A DNA stretch of 5,742 bases, taken from Promethearchaeota archaeon (GTDB taxonomy: Archaea > Asgardarchaeota > Lokiarchaeia > Sigyniarchaeales > SOKP01). The notes under the pieces were generated by a model. That model saw only the letters and a program-made list of their open reading frames with translations, was not told the DNA's origin and ran no database searches. The translations under genes and the position numbers were made by a program. Positions 1 through 5,178 of the stretch are shown piece after piece (the stretch's first letter is position 1; the number at the start of each line of letters is the position of its first letter). The stretch lies in contig DXJM01000122.1 in the NCBI GenBank assembly GCA_019057355.1, forward strand, positions 1 through 5,742. The letters run 5' to 3'.

Positions 1-71
1 ATATGTTAATTAAAGAATATTGAAATTTATGATCAAATTATGATAATTTTTTGTCACAAATAGCTGTGTTA

Positions 72-82
72 TTAAAATATTA
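72..82 (+). promoter_or_regulatory. possible TATA-like element of the TFB gene
   Basis: An A/T-only stretch (TTAAAATATTA) lies about 55-65 bp before the TFB start codon. An archaeal TATA box here would place transcription start near 100-106 and give a leader of about 30 nt. A weak SD-like GGATGG follows at 124-129, 7 nt before the ATG. The whole upstream region is AT-rich, so the exact box cannot be fixed by eye. The first 136 bases hold no gene I can support. Confidence 0.3.
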
Positions 83-136
83 ATATCAAGATTATTATTC
101 ATATCAAAAAAAAATAATGTATAGGATGGAAAAAAT

Positions 137-1045
137 ATGGTGTTATATAAAAAAACACAAGAACTCAGTATTGATATCCAAGAATTCTGCTGCAATAATC
201 AGCACATAAATACAATAGATGGTGTTAAGGTATGTGTAAATTGTGGCATGATATTTGATGTAAGTCTTGTAGAAGATGAAAGACGAGCTTATAGTTCCAA
301 GGAAGTAAATGAGAGAAAACGCACTGAACCAAGATGGAGAGAATTTGGATCGAGAACAGTGCTTCCCACAAATAATATAGATTTTAAAGGTAATATTCTT
401 GATGCTGAACAAAGGACTTTATATTCAAGATTGTCAAAAATTCAAAATTCATTGGTATCGAGTATAGAAAGAAATTATTGGGTTGCAAAACCAATCTTAA
501 AAGAATTATCATCAAAATTAAATGTTCCCATACATATTTCTGAAATCGCATGGAAAATATATACCCATGCCGCAAAAAAAAGATTGACAATGGGGAGATC
601 AATTGAAGCCATATTATCTGCGTCAATGTACATTTCTATAAGGATACATGAATTTCCAAAACTTTTAGAAGATATTAGCGATGCCATCATGATCTCACGA
701 AAAACTATTGTCCGTTCAATTGGTCTTTTACTTCGAGAAGTCCTTCCAGATTTAAAGTATACTTATAAACCAATCACTACAGATCAATTAGTAATAAAAT
801 TTAGTAACGAGTTGGGGTTACCTCACGCAACACAAAAAGAAGCATTAAGAATTCTTGCATTATCCGTAAAAAAAGGAATTTCACTCAGTGGTAAGGACCC
901 TAAAGGTTTCGCAGCATCTGCAGTATATCTTGCAACTAAATATACAAATGATCACATGAAGCAAACAGAGATTGCCAAATTAGCTAAAATTACGGAAGTA
1001 ACTTTAAGAACAAGAATTAAGGAAATGATCAGCTTATATAATTAA
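137..1045 (+). CDS. tfb: transcription initiation factor B (TFB/TFIIB homologue)
   Basis: TFB bridges TBP bound at the TATA box and RNA polymerase during archaeal transcription initiation. The 302 residues match the usual length of about 300. The N-terminus has a zinc-ribbon-like segment with C18, C19, H23 and a clear C33-x2-C36-G second knuckle. The B-reader/linker follows (about 45-77: ERRAY, RTEPRWREFGSRT). Cyclin-like repeat 1 spans about 96-200 (GRSIEAILSASMYISIRIHE, then a helix-turn-helix around ISRKTIVRS). Repeat 2 spans about 206-300 (GKDPKGFAASAVYLATKY, then the TEVTLRTRIKEM recognition helix). The first zinc knuckle is not the common CxxC or CxxH form; CC-x3-H leaves the second ligand uncertain. 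The ATG at 137 follows a weak SD-like GGATGG. The downstream gene converges on it. Archaea often carry several TFB paralogues, so this may be an alternative factor; nothing here shows which promoters it serves. Confidence 0.93.
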   Translation: MVLYKKTQELSIDIQEFCCNNQHINTIDGVKVCVNCGMIFDVSLVEDERRAYSSKEVNERKRTEPRWREFGSRTVLPTNNIDFKGNILDAEQRTLYSRLSKIQNSLVSSIERNYWVAKPILKELSSKLNVPIHISEIAWKIYTHAAKKRLTMGRSIEAILSASMYISIRIHEFPKLLEDISDAIMISRKTIVRSIGLLLREVLPDLKYTYKPITTDQLVIKFSNELGLPHATQKEALRILALSVKKGISLSGKDPKGFAASAVYLATKYTNDHMKQTEIAKLAKITEVTLRTRIKEMISLYN

Positions 1046-1057
1046 TACTTTTTACCA

Positions 1058-1219
1058 TCACGTGTATTTCATTTGTTCACCGCAACATTTTGGAATTTCT
1101 TGATGATGACATGTATCAGAACAACAACATAGTATGGCATCTTTTATTAACATTGACTGATCACAACATTTAGGAACACTGATTTTTCGACCACAAATAT
1201 TACATTCTAATCTTGGCAT
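1058..1219 (-). CDS. small cysteine-rich putative metal-binding protein (53 aa, duplicated CC motif)
   Basis: I read this short frame directly from the minus strand. It encodes 53 residues with ten cysteines: MPRLECNICGRK, then VPKCCDQSM (15-23), CCCSDTCHH (31-39) and IPKCCGEQM (42-50), ending MKYT. The protein is two units with exact 27-residue spacing: C6/C33, P16/P43, K17/K44, C18/C45, C19/C46 and M23/M50 all align. P-x-C-C-x-x-x-M segments beside CxxC pairs occur, as I recall, in small archaeal zinc-ribbon or metal-site proteins. Binding of zinc, copper or an iron centre is an inference. There is no signal peptide or membrane segment, so it is probably cytoplasmic. The ATG is supported by a strong SD (GAGGAGAGG) 6 nt upstream. 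It converges on TFB with a 12-bp gap and lies 248 bp beyond the DUF255 stop with its own apparent promoter. No function can be named. Confidence 0.75.
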   Translation of the reverse strand: MPRLECNICGRKISVPKCCDQSMLIKDAILCCCSDTCHHQEIPKCCGEQMKYT

Positions 1220-1225
1220 GTTAAA

Positions 1226-1234
1226 CCTCTCCTC
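1226..1234 (-). promoter_or_regulatory. strong Shine-Dalgarno site of the Cys-rich small gene
   Basis: On the minus strand GAGGAGAGG ends 6 nt before the ATG at 1219. It contains GGAG and GAGG cores complementary to an archaeal 16S 3' end. It is the best ribosome-binding site in the window and is the main support, besides the cysteine pattern, that this short frame is a real gene. Confidence 0.7.
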
Positions 1235-1294
1235 AAATTTCTTAAGGACCTCTGTTATAATTGTATAATTTACATAACAAAAAGCTTCTTTTTA

Positions 1295-1307
1295 TTTTTT
1301 ATAAAAC
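1295..1307 (-). promoter_or_regulatory. candidate BRE/TATA of the Cys-rich small gene
   Basis: On the minus strand the sequence reads AAAGTTTTATAAAAAAT. The TTTTATAAAA core is close to an archaeal TATA box, with a purine-rich BRE-like AAAG before it. It predicts transcription start near 1275 and a leader of about 55 nt. A second AT-rich candidate at about 1253-1272 (AATTATACAATTATAAC) would give a shorter leader of about 20 nt. I cannot choose between them with certainty. Confidence 0.4.
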
Positions 1308-1315
1308 TTTAAAGG

Positions 1316-1344
1316 AGGAACCTTTTCTCAGATAGGTACCTTTT
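1316..1344. repeat. tandem near-palindromic AGGWACCT elements, 18 bp apart
   Basis: On the plus strand AGGAACCTTTT (1316-1326) and AGGTACCTTTT (1334-1344) agree at 10 of 11 positions and start 18 bp apart. The second contains the perfect 8-bp palindrome AGGTACCT. On the minus strand they sit just upstream of the candidate TATA box of the Cys-rich gene, where archaeal activators commonly bind. The same bases lie in a short open minus frame (1299-1367, 22 codons) in which the 18-bp period is in phase, so a coding explanation is possible but has no ribosome-binding site. Confidence 0.35.
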
Positions 1345-1467
1345 TCGTCTGGCTTGTAATTTATCATGCTCAATATTTTTACATGTTGAAGCAATGTAAT
1401 TAAACATGAAATAAACACGGTCACTTTAAATTAAGAAGAATTTTATTAATCGTCAAAATCGTTAAAA

Positions 1468-3549
1468 TTATCCTTCTGTTTTAAGATATTCTATAAGTTT
1501 TTCAGCATCTTGAGTTGCTGGTTTGCATGTTTTATTAATACATACATATGCTGTTGCTTTTCCACCCTCATCTTTAAAATATTGAAGAAAATTAGAGAAA
1601 TTATCAATATCAGGAGGATCTTGCTCCATTTTACGCTGGATCAACACCTTGTTCGGAATGAAGTGATTATTGAGAACTTCAATCATTTTTAGAGTATCGG
1701 GATAATTTGTTTTTCCAGCAATAACTACTGAATAAGAAGGTCCAATGGCAAAATCTACCCCAACCATTAATTGAGTATACGCATCAGGATTAATTTGAAC
1801 CTTTTCCGAGAAAACTCGATTTAAAACGTCAGCTTTTTCTTCCAATTCATGATCTCCGGTAATTTGACTTAATCGTAATAAATTAAGCAAGGCTATGGAA
1901 TTACCTGAGGGTATTGCACCATCATAAATTTCTTTCTGACGTGTGAAAAGTTCTTCATTTTCATTAGAAGTAAAGAAATATCCTCCAGCAGTCTCATCCC
2001 AAAAATCATCATCTTGAATTTTAAGAAAATCTAATGCTCGTTTAATATACGCAACGTTGAAGGTAGCTTCATAGAGTTCAATTAACCCCCATATGAGGAA
2101 CGAATAATCCGTGAGAAACGCATCAATACCTGCTTTTCCCTCTCTATATCTATGTAATAATTTGCCATCCTCTCTTGATAAGGATGAATTGATAAAATTG
2201 AACGCCTTCTCAGCAGCATTAATATATGTTTTGTCTTGAAAGATCCGACCCCCTTTTGCTAATGCGGCTATCATTATTCCATTCCAATCCGTAAGACTTT
2301 TATCGTCCTTATGGGGATGAATCCTTTTTTTACGAGTATTATACAGGATCTCACGAATTTTATCTATCTTTAATCGTAATTCTTGCTCAGGGAGTTTTAA
2401 TCTTTCTGCAATTTTATCAATAGAGTTATTAAGATGTAAAATATTGTGCCCGGTATGAACCCTGGTCGATTCTTCTAAATAATTTCCCCCGTCTTGGACA
2501 TTAAATACATAGATTGCTAATTCTGCCAGTTCTTTATCAAATATTTTTTCAATTTCATCCTTGGTCCATAAATAAAATTTCCCCTCTACTCCTTCAGAGT
2601 CCGCATCTTCAGCTGAAAAGAAGCCTCCTTCGGGGGATGTCATGTCCCTCAAGATATAAGTAAAAATTTCTTGAGCAAATTCACGATATTCATCATTTTT
2701 TGTGGCTTGATAAGTATCAACACATGCTAATGCTACGAGTGCTTGATCATAAAGCATTTTTTCAAAATGAGGAACGAGCCAAGTGGAATCTGTTGAATAT
2801 CGATGAATTCCAAATCCAACATGATCATATATGCCTCCTCGTCTCATTGCTTTCAAAGTTTTTTCCACTATCTCCAACGCTACATCATCACCAGTTCGCT
2901 TCCAGAATCTGAGGAGAAAAGAAAGATTATGGGGGGTTGGAAACTTAGGACGCCCTCCAAAACCCCCATTTTTCTCATCATACCTGGCTTTCAACAAATC
3001 GAATGTCTTTTTCAATATTTCCTCATTGAGCTTATCACCGGGGATTTCTGGAGCGATTTCCTGCAATGCACGTGATATTTGATCCGCAGAAACAAGAATT
3101 TCTTCTTTTTGAGAATTCCATAATTCTTTAACCCTGTTTATCAAGTCAATAAGACCCATTCTTCCGAAACGACTATTCTTAGGAAAATAGGTTCCCGCAA
3201 AAAAGGGTTTTTTACCAGGAGTTATGATTATCGTTAGTGGCCAGCCCCCAGTTCCCGTCATCATCTGGCAAACAGTCATGTAAACATTATCGATATCCGG
3301 GCGCTCTTCCCTGTCAACTTTAATGGAAATGAACACATCATTCATCAAACCTGCAACTTCTTGATCCTCAAATGACTCGTGAGCCATGACGTGGCACCAA
3401 TGGCATGTTGAATAACCTATGGAAAGAAACACTGGTTTATTTTCTAATGTAGCGTTATTAAATGCTTCTTTTCCCCATGGATACCATTTTACAGGATTAT
3501 CAGCATGTTGGAGTAAATAAGGACTTTTTTCATTTTTTAGTTTATTCAT
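1468..3549 (-). CDS. DUF255 thioredoxin-domain protein (YyaL/SSP411 family)
   Basis: This 693-residue protein is full length for the family, which is usually about 670-700. The N-terminal third is thioredoxin-like: SPYLLQHADNPVKWYPWG at the start, the signature TCHWCHVM with CHWCH at 49-53, VDREERPD at 78-85, and GGWPL at 101-105 followed by the FAGTYFP segment. The rest resembles an (alpha/alpha)6 barrel like those of N-acylglucosamine 2-epimerases and glycosidases. Family blocks there are HFEKMLYDQ (261-269), AEDADSEG (313-320), DDKSLTDWNG (415-424), PSGNS (547-551) and a C-terminal AYVCINKTC. There is no signal peptide, so it is probably cytoplasmic. The biochemical role of the family is not settled; a thiol-redox or sugar-linked role is suggested by domains only. 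The ATG at 3549 has an SD (AGGGAG, 3555-3560) 5 nt upstream. A dyad at 3581-3598 lies in its promoter. All diagnostic blocks are in one frame with no break. Confidence 0.95.
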   Translation of the reverse strand: MNKLKNEKSPYLLQHADNPVKWYPWGKEAFNNATLENKPVFLSIGYSTCHWCHVMAHESFEDQEVAGLMNDVFISIKVDREERPDIDNVYMTVCQMMTGTGGWPLTIIITPGKKPFFAGTYFPKNSRFGRMGLIDLINRVKELWNSQKEEILVSADQISRALQEIAPEIPGDKLNEEILKKTFDLLKARYDEKNGGFGGRPKFPTPHNLSFLLRFWKRTGDDVALEIVEKTLKAMRRGGIYDHVGFGIHRYSTDSTWLVPHFEKMLYDQALVALACVDTYQATKNDEYREFAQEIFTYILRDMTSPEGGFFSAEDADSEGVEGKFYLWTKDEIEKIFDKELAELAIYVFNVQDGGNYLEESTRVHTGHNILHLNNSIDKIAERLKLPEQELRLKIDKIREILYNTRKKRIHPHKDDKSLTDWNGIMIAALAKGGRIFQDKTYINAAEKAFNFINSSLSREDGKLLHRYREGKAGIDAFLTDYSFLIWGLIELYEATFNVAYIKRALDFLKIQDDDFWDETAGGYFFTSNENEELFTRQKEIYDGAIPSGNSIALLNLLRLSQITGDHELEEKADVLNRVFSEKVQINPDAYTQLMVGVDFAIGPSYSVVIAGKTNYPDTLKMIEVLNNHFIPNKVLIQRKMEQDPPDIDNFSNFLQYFKDEGGKATAYVCINKTCKPATQDAEKLIEYLKTEG

Positions 3550-3580
3550 GGTAACTCCCTAGTTCCGATGGAATTAGTAT

Positions 3581-3598
3581 TATGCAATAAATTGCATA
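3581..3598. promoter_or_regulatory. perfect 8+2+8 bp dyad, candidate operator of the DUF255 gene
   Basis: TATGCAAT at 3581-3588, a 2-bp AA centre, and ATTGCATA at 3591-3598 form a perfect inverted repeat. It lies 32-49 bp upstream of the DUF255 ATG. A further single copy of TATGCAATT is at 3724-3732. With the TATA-like box at 3611-3618, transcription start would fall near 3589, inside the dyad, which is a typical position for a repressor site. The regulator is unknown. Confidence 0.45.
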
Positions 3599-3610
3599 GG
3601 AAAATATCAA

Positions 3611-3618
3611 TATATTTA
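3611..3618 (-). promoter_or_regulatory. candidate TATA box of the DUF255 gene
   Basis: On the minus strand TAAATATA lies 62-69 bp before the DUF255 ATG. Counting about 25 bp downstream puts the transcription start near 3589 and a leader of about 40 nt containing the AGGGAG ribosome-binding site. The surroundings are AT-rich, so the assignment is moderate. Confidence 0.4.
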
Positions 3619-3699
3619 TTATTGATCATTAAAGATATCGGTAGTTTCATTAGATCTCTATCGTTATAATGCTAGACCTCTAATTAATTATAAATTTAC

Positions 3700-3716
3700 C
3701 CTAATGTTTTATTAGG
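3700..3716 (-). terminator. small hairpin downstream of the nitroreductase gene
   Basis: CCTAAT (3700-3705) and ATTAGG (3711-3716) are a perfect 6-bp inverted repeat with a 5-nt loop, about 70 nt past the nitroreductase stop in the direction of its transcription. The minus strand continues AT-rich (GGGTAAATTTATAATTAATT) without a clean T-tract. Archaeal termination relies more on U-rich stretches than on hairpins, so this is only a candidate. Confidence 0.25.
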
Positions 3717-3786
3717 AAGGATATATGCAATTCTTGATGAATAAAAACTGAAAACAATAACGATTTGTTTTGTGGAATTGAACTAC

Positions 3787-4374
3787 TTAATAAACGTGTA
3801 ATTTGTTGTTGTAACGATCTAAGAAAGCAAATTCGCTCAGAATTTTTCTTGGAGGACGTTGTTTTTCTCCTAATTTCATGTTATCAGATAAATCTGGATT
3901 AATTTCTCTCGAATGCTTCCCCACATTTACCAAAGTAATTAATCTCATTTCCTCGGGGATATCAAGGATTTGTTTTACTTTATTTTCATCAAATCCTGCG
4001 ATTGGATGAGCGACAAGTTCTAATTCGGTTGCCCTTAAAATAAGAAACGCAGTAGCCATTCCAGTATCAAAAAGATAATAAATCCGTTCCCCTAGCATAC
4101 AATCATATTCTGGTTTGCTTACAACAGCAATGATTATGGATGATTTTTTTACCCAAGCGTTTGTAGGAGGTAAGGTCTTAAAAATTTCATGTAGTATTTC
4201 ATTATCCTTCACGAATATGTATCTCCAAGGTTGATTATTCATGCATGAAGGAGCAAGTTGAGCAGATTCGGCCAAATCCTTTATTAAATCAGGTGAAATA
4301 TCAATAACTTCAAGTGATCTATATGCCCTTCTCTTATTAATTCCTTCTTTAATGTCTATTAATATACACCTCAC
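3787..4374 (-). CDS. nitroreductase-family FMN oxidoreductase
   Basis: Members of this family are FMN-dependent, usually dimeric NAD(P)H oxidoreductases acting on nitro compounds, quinones or flavins. At 195 residues the length is typical. The N-terminal FMN phosphate motif is RRAYR (15-19), following the INK of the first helix. The second landmark, LAPSCMNNQPWRYIFV (from about 40), is the family's usual APSxxNxQPW block. The C-terminal half has YYLFDTGMATAFLILRATEL, then AHPIAGFDENKVKQIL and the IPEEM...LVNVGK strand. The ending KQRPPRKILSEFAF also fits. The physiological substrate cannot be told. The start is problematic: the listed start is GTG at 4374, and no in-frame ATG exists before residue 45. 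An SD-like GAGGTG covers this GTG itself (4367-4372), pointing to a start just downstream, perhaps the ATA at 4357-4359 (ATA GAC ATT AAA). It is followed by DUF255 on the same strand after 237 bp. Confidence 0.9.
   Translation of the reverse strand: MRCILIDIKEGINKRRAYRSLEVIDISPDLIKDLAESAQLAPSCMNNQPWRYIFVKDNEILHEIFKTLPPTNAWVKKSSIIIAVVSKPEYDCMLGERIYYLFDTGMATAFLILRATELELVAHPIAGFDENKVKQILDIPEEMRLITLVNVGKHSREINPDLSDNMKLGEKQRPPRKILSEFAFLDRYNNKLHVY
4367..4372 (-). promoter_or_regulatory. SD-like GAGGTG inside the nominal nitroreductase start
   Basis: GAGGTG on the minus strand overlaps the GTG start at 4372-4374. At normal spacing (7 nt) it would serve a codon at 4357-4359, which is ATA. Either the GTG is used from a leaderless or very short-leader transcript, or translation begins at a non-AUG codon, or an ATG was lost by mutation or read error. 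Confidence 0.35.
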
Positions 4375-4405
4375 ATGATTACATTCAGCACTATTTAAAA
4401 TTAGA

Positions 4406-4429
4406 TTTATTCATATATTTATTCATATA
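4406..4429. repeat. 12-bp tandem repeat in the nitroreductase promoter
   Basis: TTTATTCATATA occurs twice, back to back and without mismatch (4406-4417 and 4418-4429). On the minus strand it reads TATATGAATAAA twice and lies about 32-55 bp before the nominal GTG start, overlapping the most likely TATA box (ATAAATATATG). It may be a promoter with a doubled box, a tandem binding site, or low-complexity drift. Confidence 0.5.
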
Positions 4430-4562
4430 ATCGCAGGTTATTTGAAACTTGAGGTTAAAAAACATTAGGGGTATCCTTAATAATCATTTAATATTCTAAT
4501 TAGTGTAAACCTTATATTAATAATTTATAAGTATAGAAAAGACATACTAAAGATACTTTACA

Positions 4563-4614
4563 ATACCTTGCCATTTGGTCTATATATTTCTATATAGCAA
4601 TATGTGTAAGGTAT
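4563..4614. other. 52-nt imperfect inverted repeat (hairpin)
   Basis: The outer stem pairs ATACCTTGC (4563-4571) with GTAAGGTAT (4606-4614), with one G-U pair. The tip pairs CTATATA (4580-4586) with TATATAG (4591-4597) over a TTTC loop. Between them are partly paired segments (CAT 4572-4574 with ATG 4602-4604, plus isolated pairs). This gives about 22 pairs with two mismatches and two single-base bulges. A right-facing TATA-like TTTATAAG at 4523-4530 would start a transcript about 10 nt before it. It could be a structured leader, a small RNA, a terminator or a protein-binding dyad; the sequence does not decide. Confidence 0.45.
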
Positions 4615-4631
4615 ATATTATTACCCTTATC

Positions 4632-4639
4632 TTTATATT
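4632..4639 (+). promoter_or_regulatory. candidate TATA box for the 37-codon ORF
   Basis: TTTATATT at 4632-4639 would place a transcription start near 4661, followed by an SD-like AGAGGT at 4671-4676 and the ATG at 4689. The order and distances fit an archaeal promoter with a leader of about 28 nt, although the SD-to-ATG gap of 12 nt is long. Confidence 0.35.
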
Positions 4640-4688
4640 TCCGCATTAATTATTGTAATTAGAAGGGATTAGAGGTCTTGAAATAAGC

Positions 4689-4802
4689 ATGAATAGAAAA
4701 AAGAATGAAAATAACACATCAATAAAAGAAGATAATAAAAAAGAAATAGAGAAGTACATTATAGACGTTATGAATTTACTCATTTATGACAATTTTAAAT
4801 AA
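4689..4802 (+). CDS. possible small hypothetical protein (37 aa)
   Basis: The frame starts ATG AAT AGA AAA and ends TAA at 4800-4802. The product has a hydrophilic, Lys/Asn/Glu-rich N-terminal half (MNRKKNENN...KKEIEK) and a more hydrophobic end (YIIDVMNLLIYDNFK) that could form one amphipathic helix. It is too short and polar for a convincing membrane segment. A TATA-like box and AGAGGT precede it. It points the same way as the metallophosphoesterase, 92 bp upstream, which has its own TATA box and SD. I recognise no family. In such AT-rich sequence a frame this short can occur by chance, so it is a weak call. Confidence 0.35.
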   Translation: MNRKKNENNTSIKEDNKKEIEKYIIDVMNLLIYDNFK

Positions 4803-4844
4803 GAATTTCAAAATATGACTTAACATGTTTCACTTTTTATTATA

Positions 4845-4852
4845 TTTATAAG
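4845..4852 (+). promoter_or_regulatory. TATA box of the metallophosphoesterase gene
   Basis: TTTATAAG at 4845-4852, preceded by TTTTTATTATA, predicts transcription start near 4873 and a leader of about 22 nt. That leader carries the SD-like AAGGAAGGT (4882-4890), 4 nt before the ATG. Box, leader and SD are consistent with each other, which makes this one of the better promoter calls here. Confidence 0.5.
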
Positions 4853-4894
4853 AGAATATAAAAAGCATAAACACAATTTAAAAGGAAGGTAAAA

Positions 4895-5176
4895 ATGGTA
4901 GAACTAATTCATTGGTCAGATTTACATTATGGTTCTTCAGAGTTTAGAATTGATTATTTAGAAAGTACAATTGAATATATTAACGAGAAAAAACCCGATG
5001 CCGTGATATGCACTGGAGATTTCACACATCATGCAAGAAAAACTGAATATGTTGAAATTTCAAAATTAATTAAAAAAATTAATATACCAATGATAAATGT
5101 TATTGGTAATCATGACTCTCTAAATCATGGGGTTGTTTTTTTGAAAGGTATATTGGTCCAAGAAGATCAATTCTAA
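4895..5176 (+). CDS. calcineurin-like metallophosphoesterase, N-terminal part (frame-broken)
   Basis: This 93-codon frame carries the first half of a metallophosphoesterase active site: SDLH with D9 and H11, TGD with D42, and GNHD at 71-74. These are binuclear-metal ligands of enzymes that hydrolyse phosphomonoesters or phosphodiesters (Icc/CpdA-like proteins, among others). The remaining ligands are in the next frame, starting near 5137. Frame 1 loses family likeness after V81 and stops at 5174-5176. Shifting back one base at the T7 run (5136-5142) continues it as FFERYIGPRRSILKLDNKEM, which is plausible family sequence. The reconstructed protein would be about 266 residues, normal for a single-domain enzyme. 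The ATG at 4895 has a close SD (GGAAGGT). Alone, this part should be inactive. A recent mutation, a sequencing error or programmed -1 frameshifting could each explain it. Confidence 0.85.
   Translation: MVELIHWSDLHYGSSEFRIDYLESTIEYINEKKPDAVICTGDFTHHARKTEYVEISKLIKKINIPMINVIGNHDSLNHGVVFLKGILVQEDQF
5136..5143 (+). other. frame break at a T7 run (possible -1 slippery site)
   Basis: In frame 1 the codons are GTT TTT TTG (5135-5143), so T TTT TTG at 5137-5143 is in the X XXY YYZ register of classical -1 slippery heptamers. A -1 slip leads straight into the open second frame (GAA AGG TAT ATT GGT). One extra T would have the same effect. I see no strong stimulatory hairpin at the usual 5-9 nt spacing; the nearest (CAATT/AATTG, 5168-5181) is weak and too far away. 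Confidence 0.8.
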
Positions 5177-5178
5177 AA

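Larger units (their letters stand above)
4375..4688. other. divergent intergenic region, no gene seen
   Basis: This stretch separates the nitroreductase gene (-) from the plus-strand genes. I find no supported reading frame in it. It holds the likely nitroreductase promoter with a 12-bp tandem repeat (4406-4429), a long imperfect hairpin (4563-4614), and TATA-like boxes facing right at 4523-4530 (TTTATAAG) and 4632-4639 (TTTATATT). Confidence 0.6.

Noticed and set aside
10..690. Minus-strand frames of 61-89 codons over and before the TFB gene
   Set aside because: Their composition is that of AT-rich antisense sequence, rich in Phe, Ile, Asn and Tyr, and most lie opposite the clearly real TFB. 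The 10-195 frame overlaps the TFB promoter and start.
1279..1293. AAAAAG-CTT-CTTTTT inverted repeat as a TFB terminator
   Set aside because: It lies over 230 bp past the TFB stop, beyond a convergent gene. The T-rich stretch at 1048-1053 directly after the TFB stop is a likelier termination signal.
1299..1367. 22-codon minus-strand frame (MINYKPDEKGTYLRK...)
   Set aside because: It is protein-like in composition and open upstream to 1430, but has no ribosome-binding site and overlaps the promoter of the Cys-rich gene. I judged it a chance frame, while noting that it competes with the tandem-operator reading.
2803..3082. 83-90 codon plus-strand frames opposite the DUF255 gene
   Set aside because: They lie antisense within a full-length, motif-complete gene, overlap each other in different frames and show no domain features; they are shadows.
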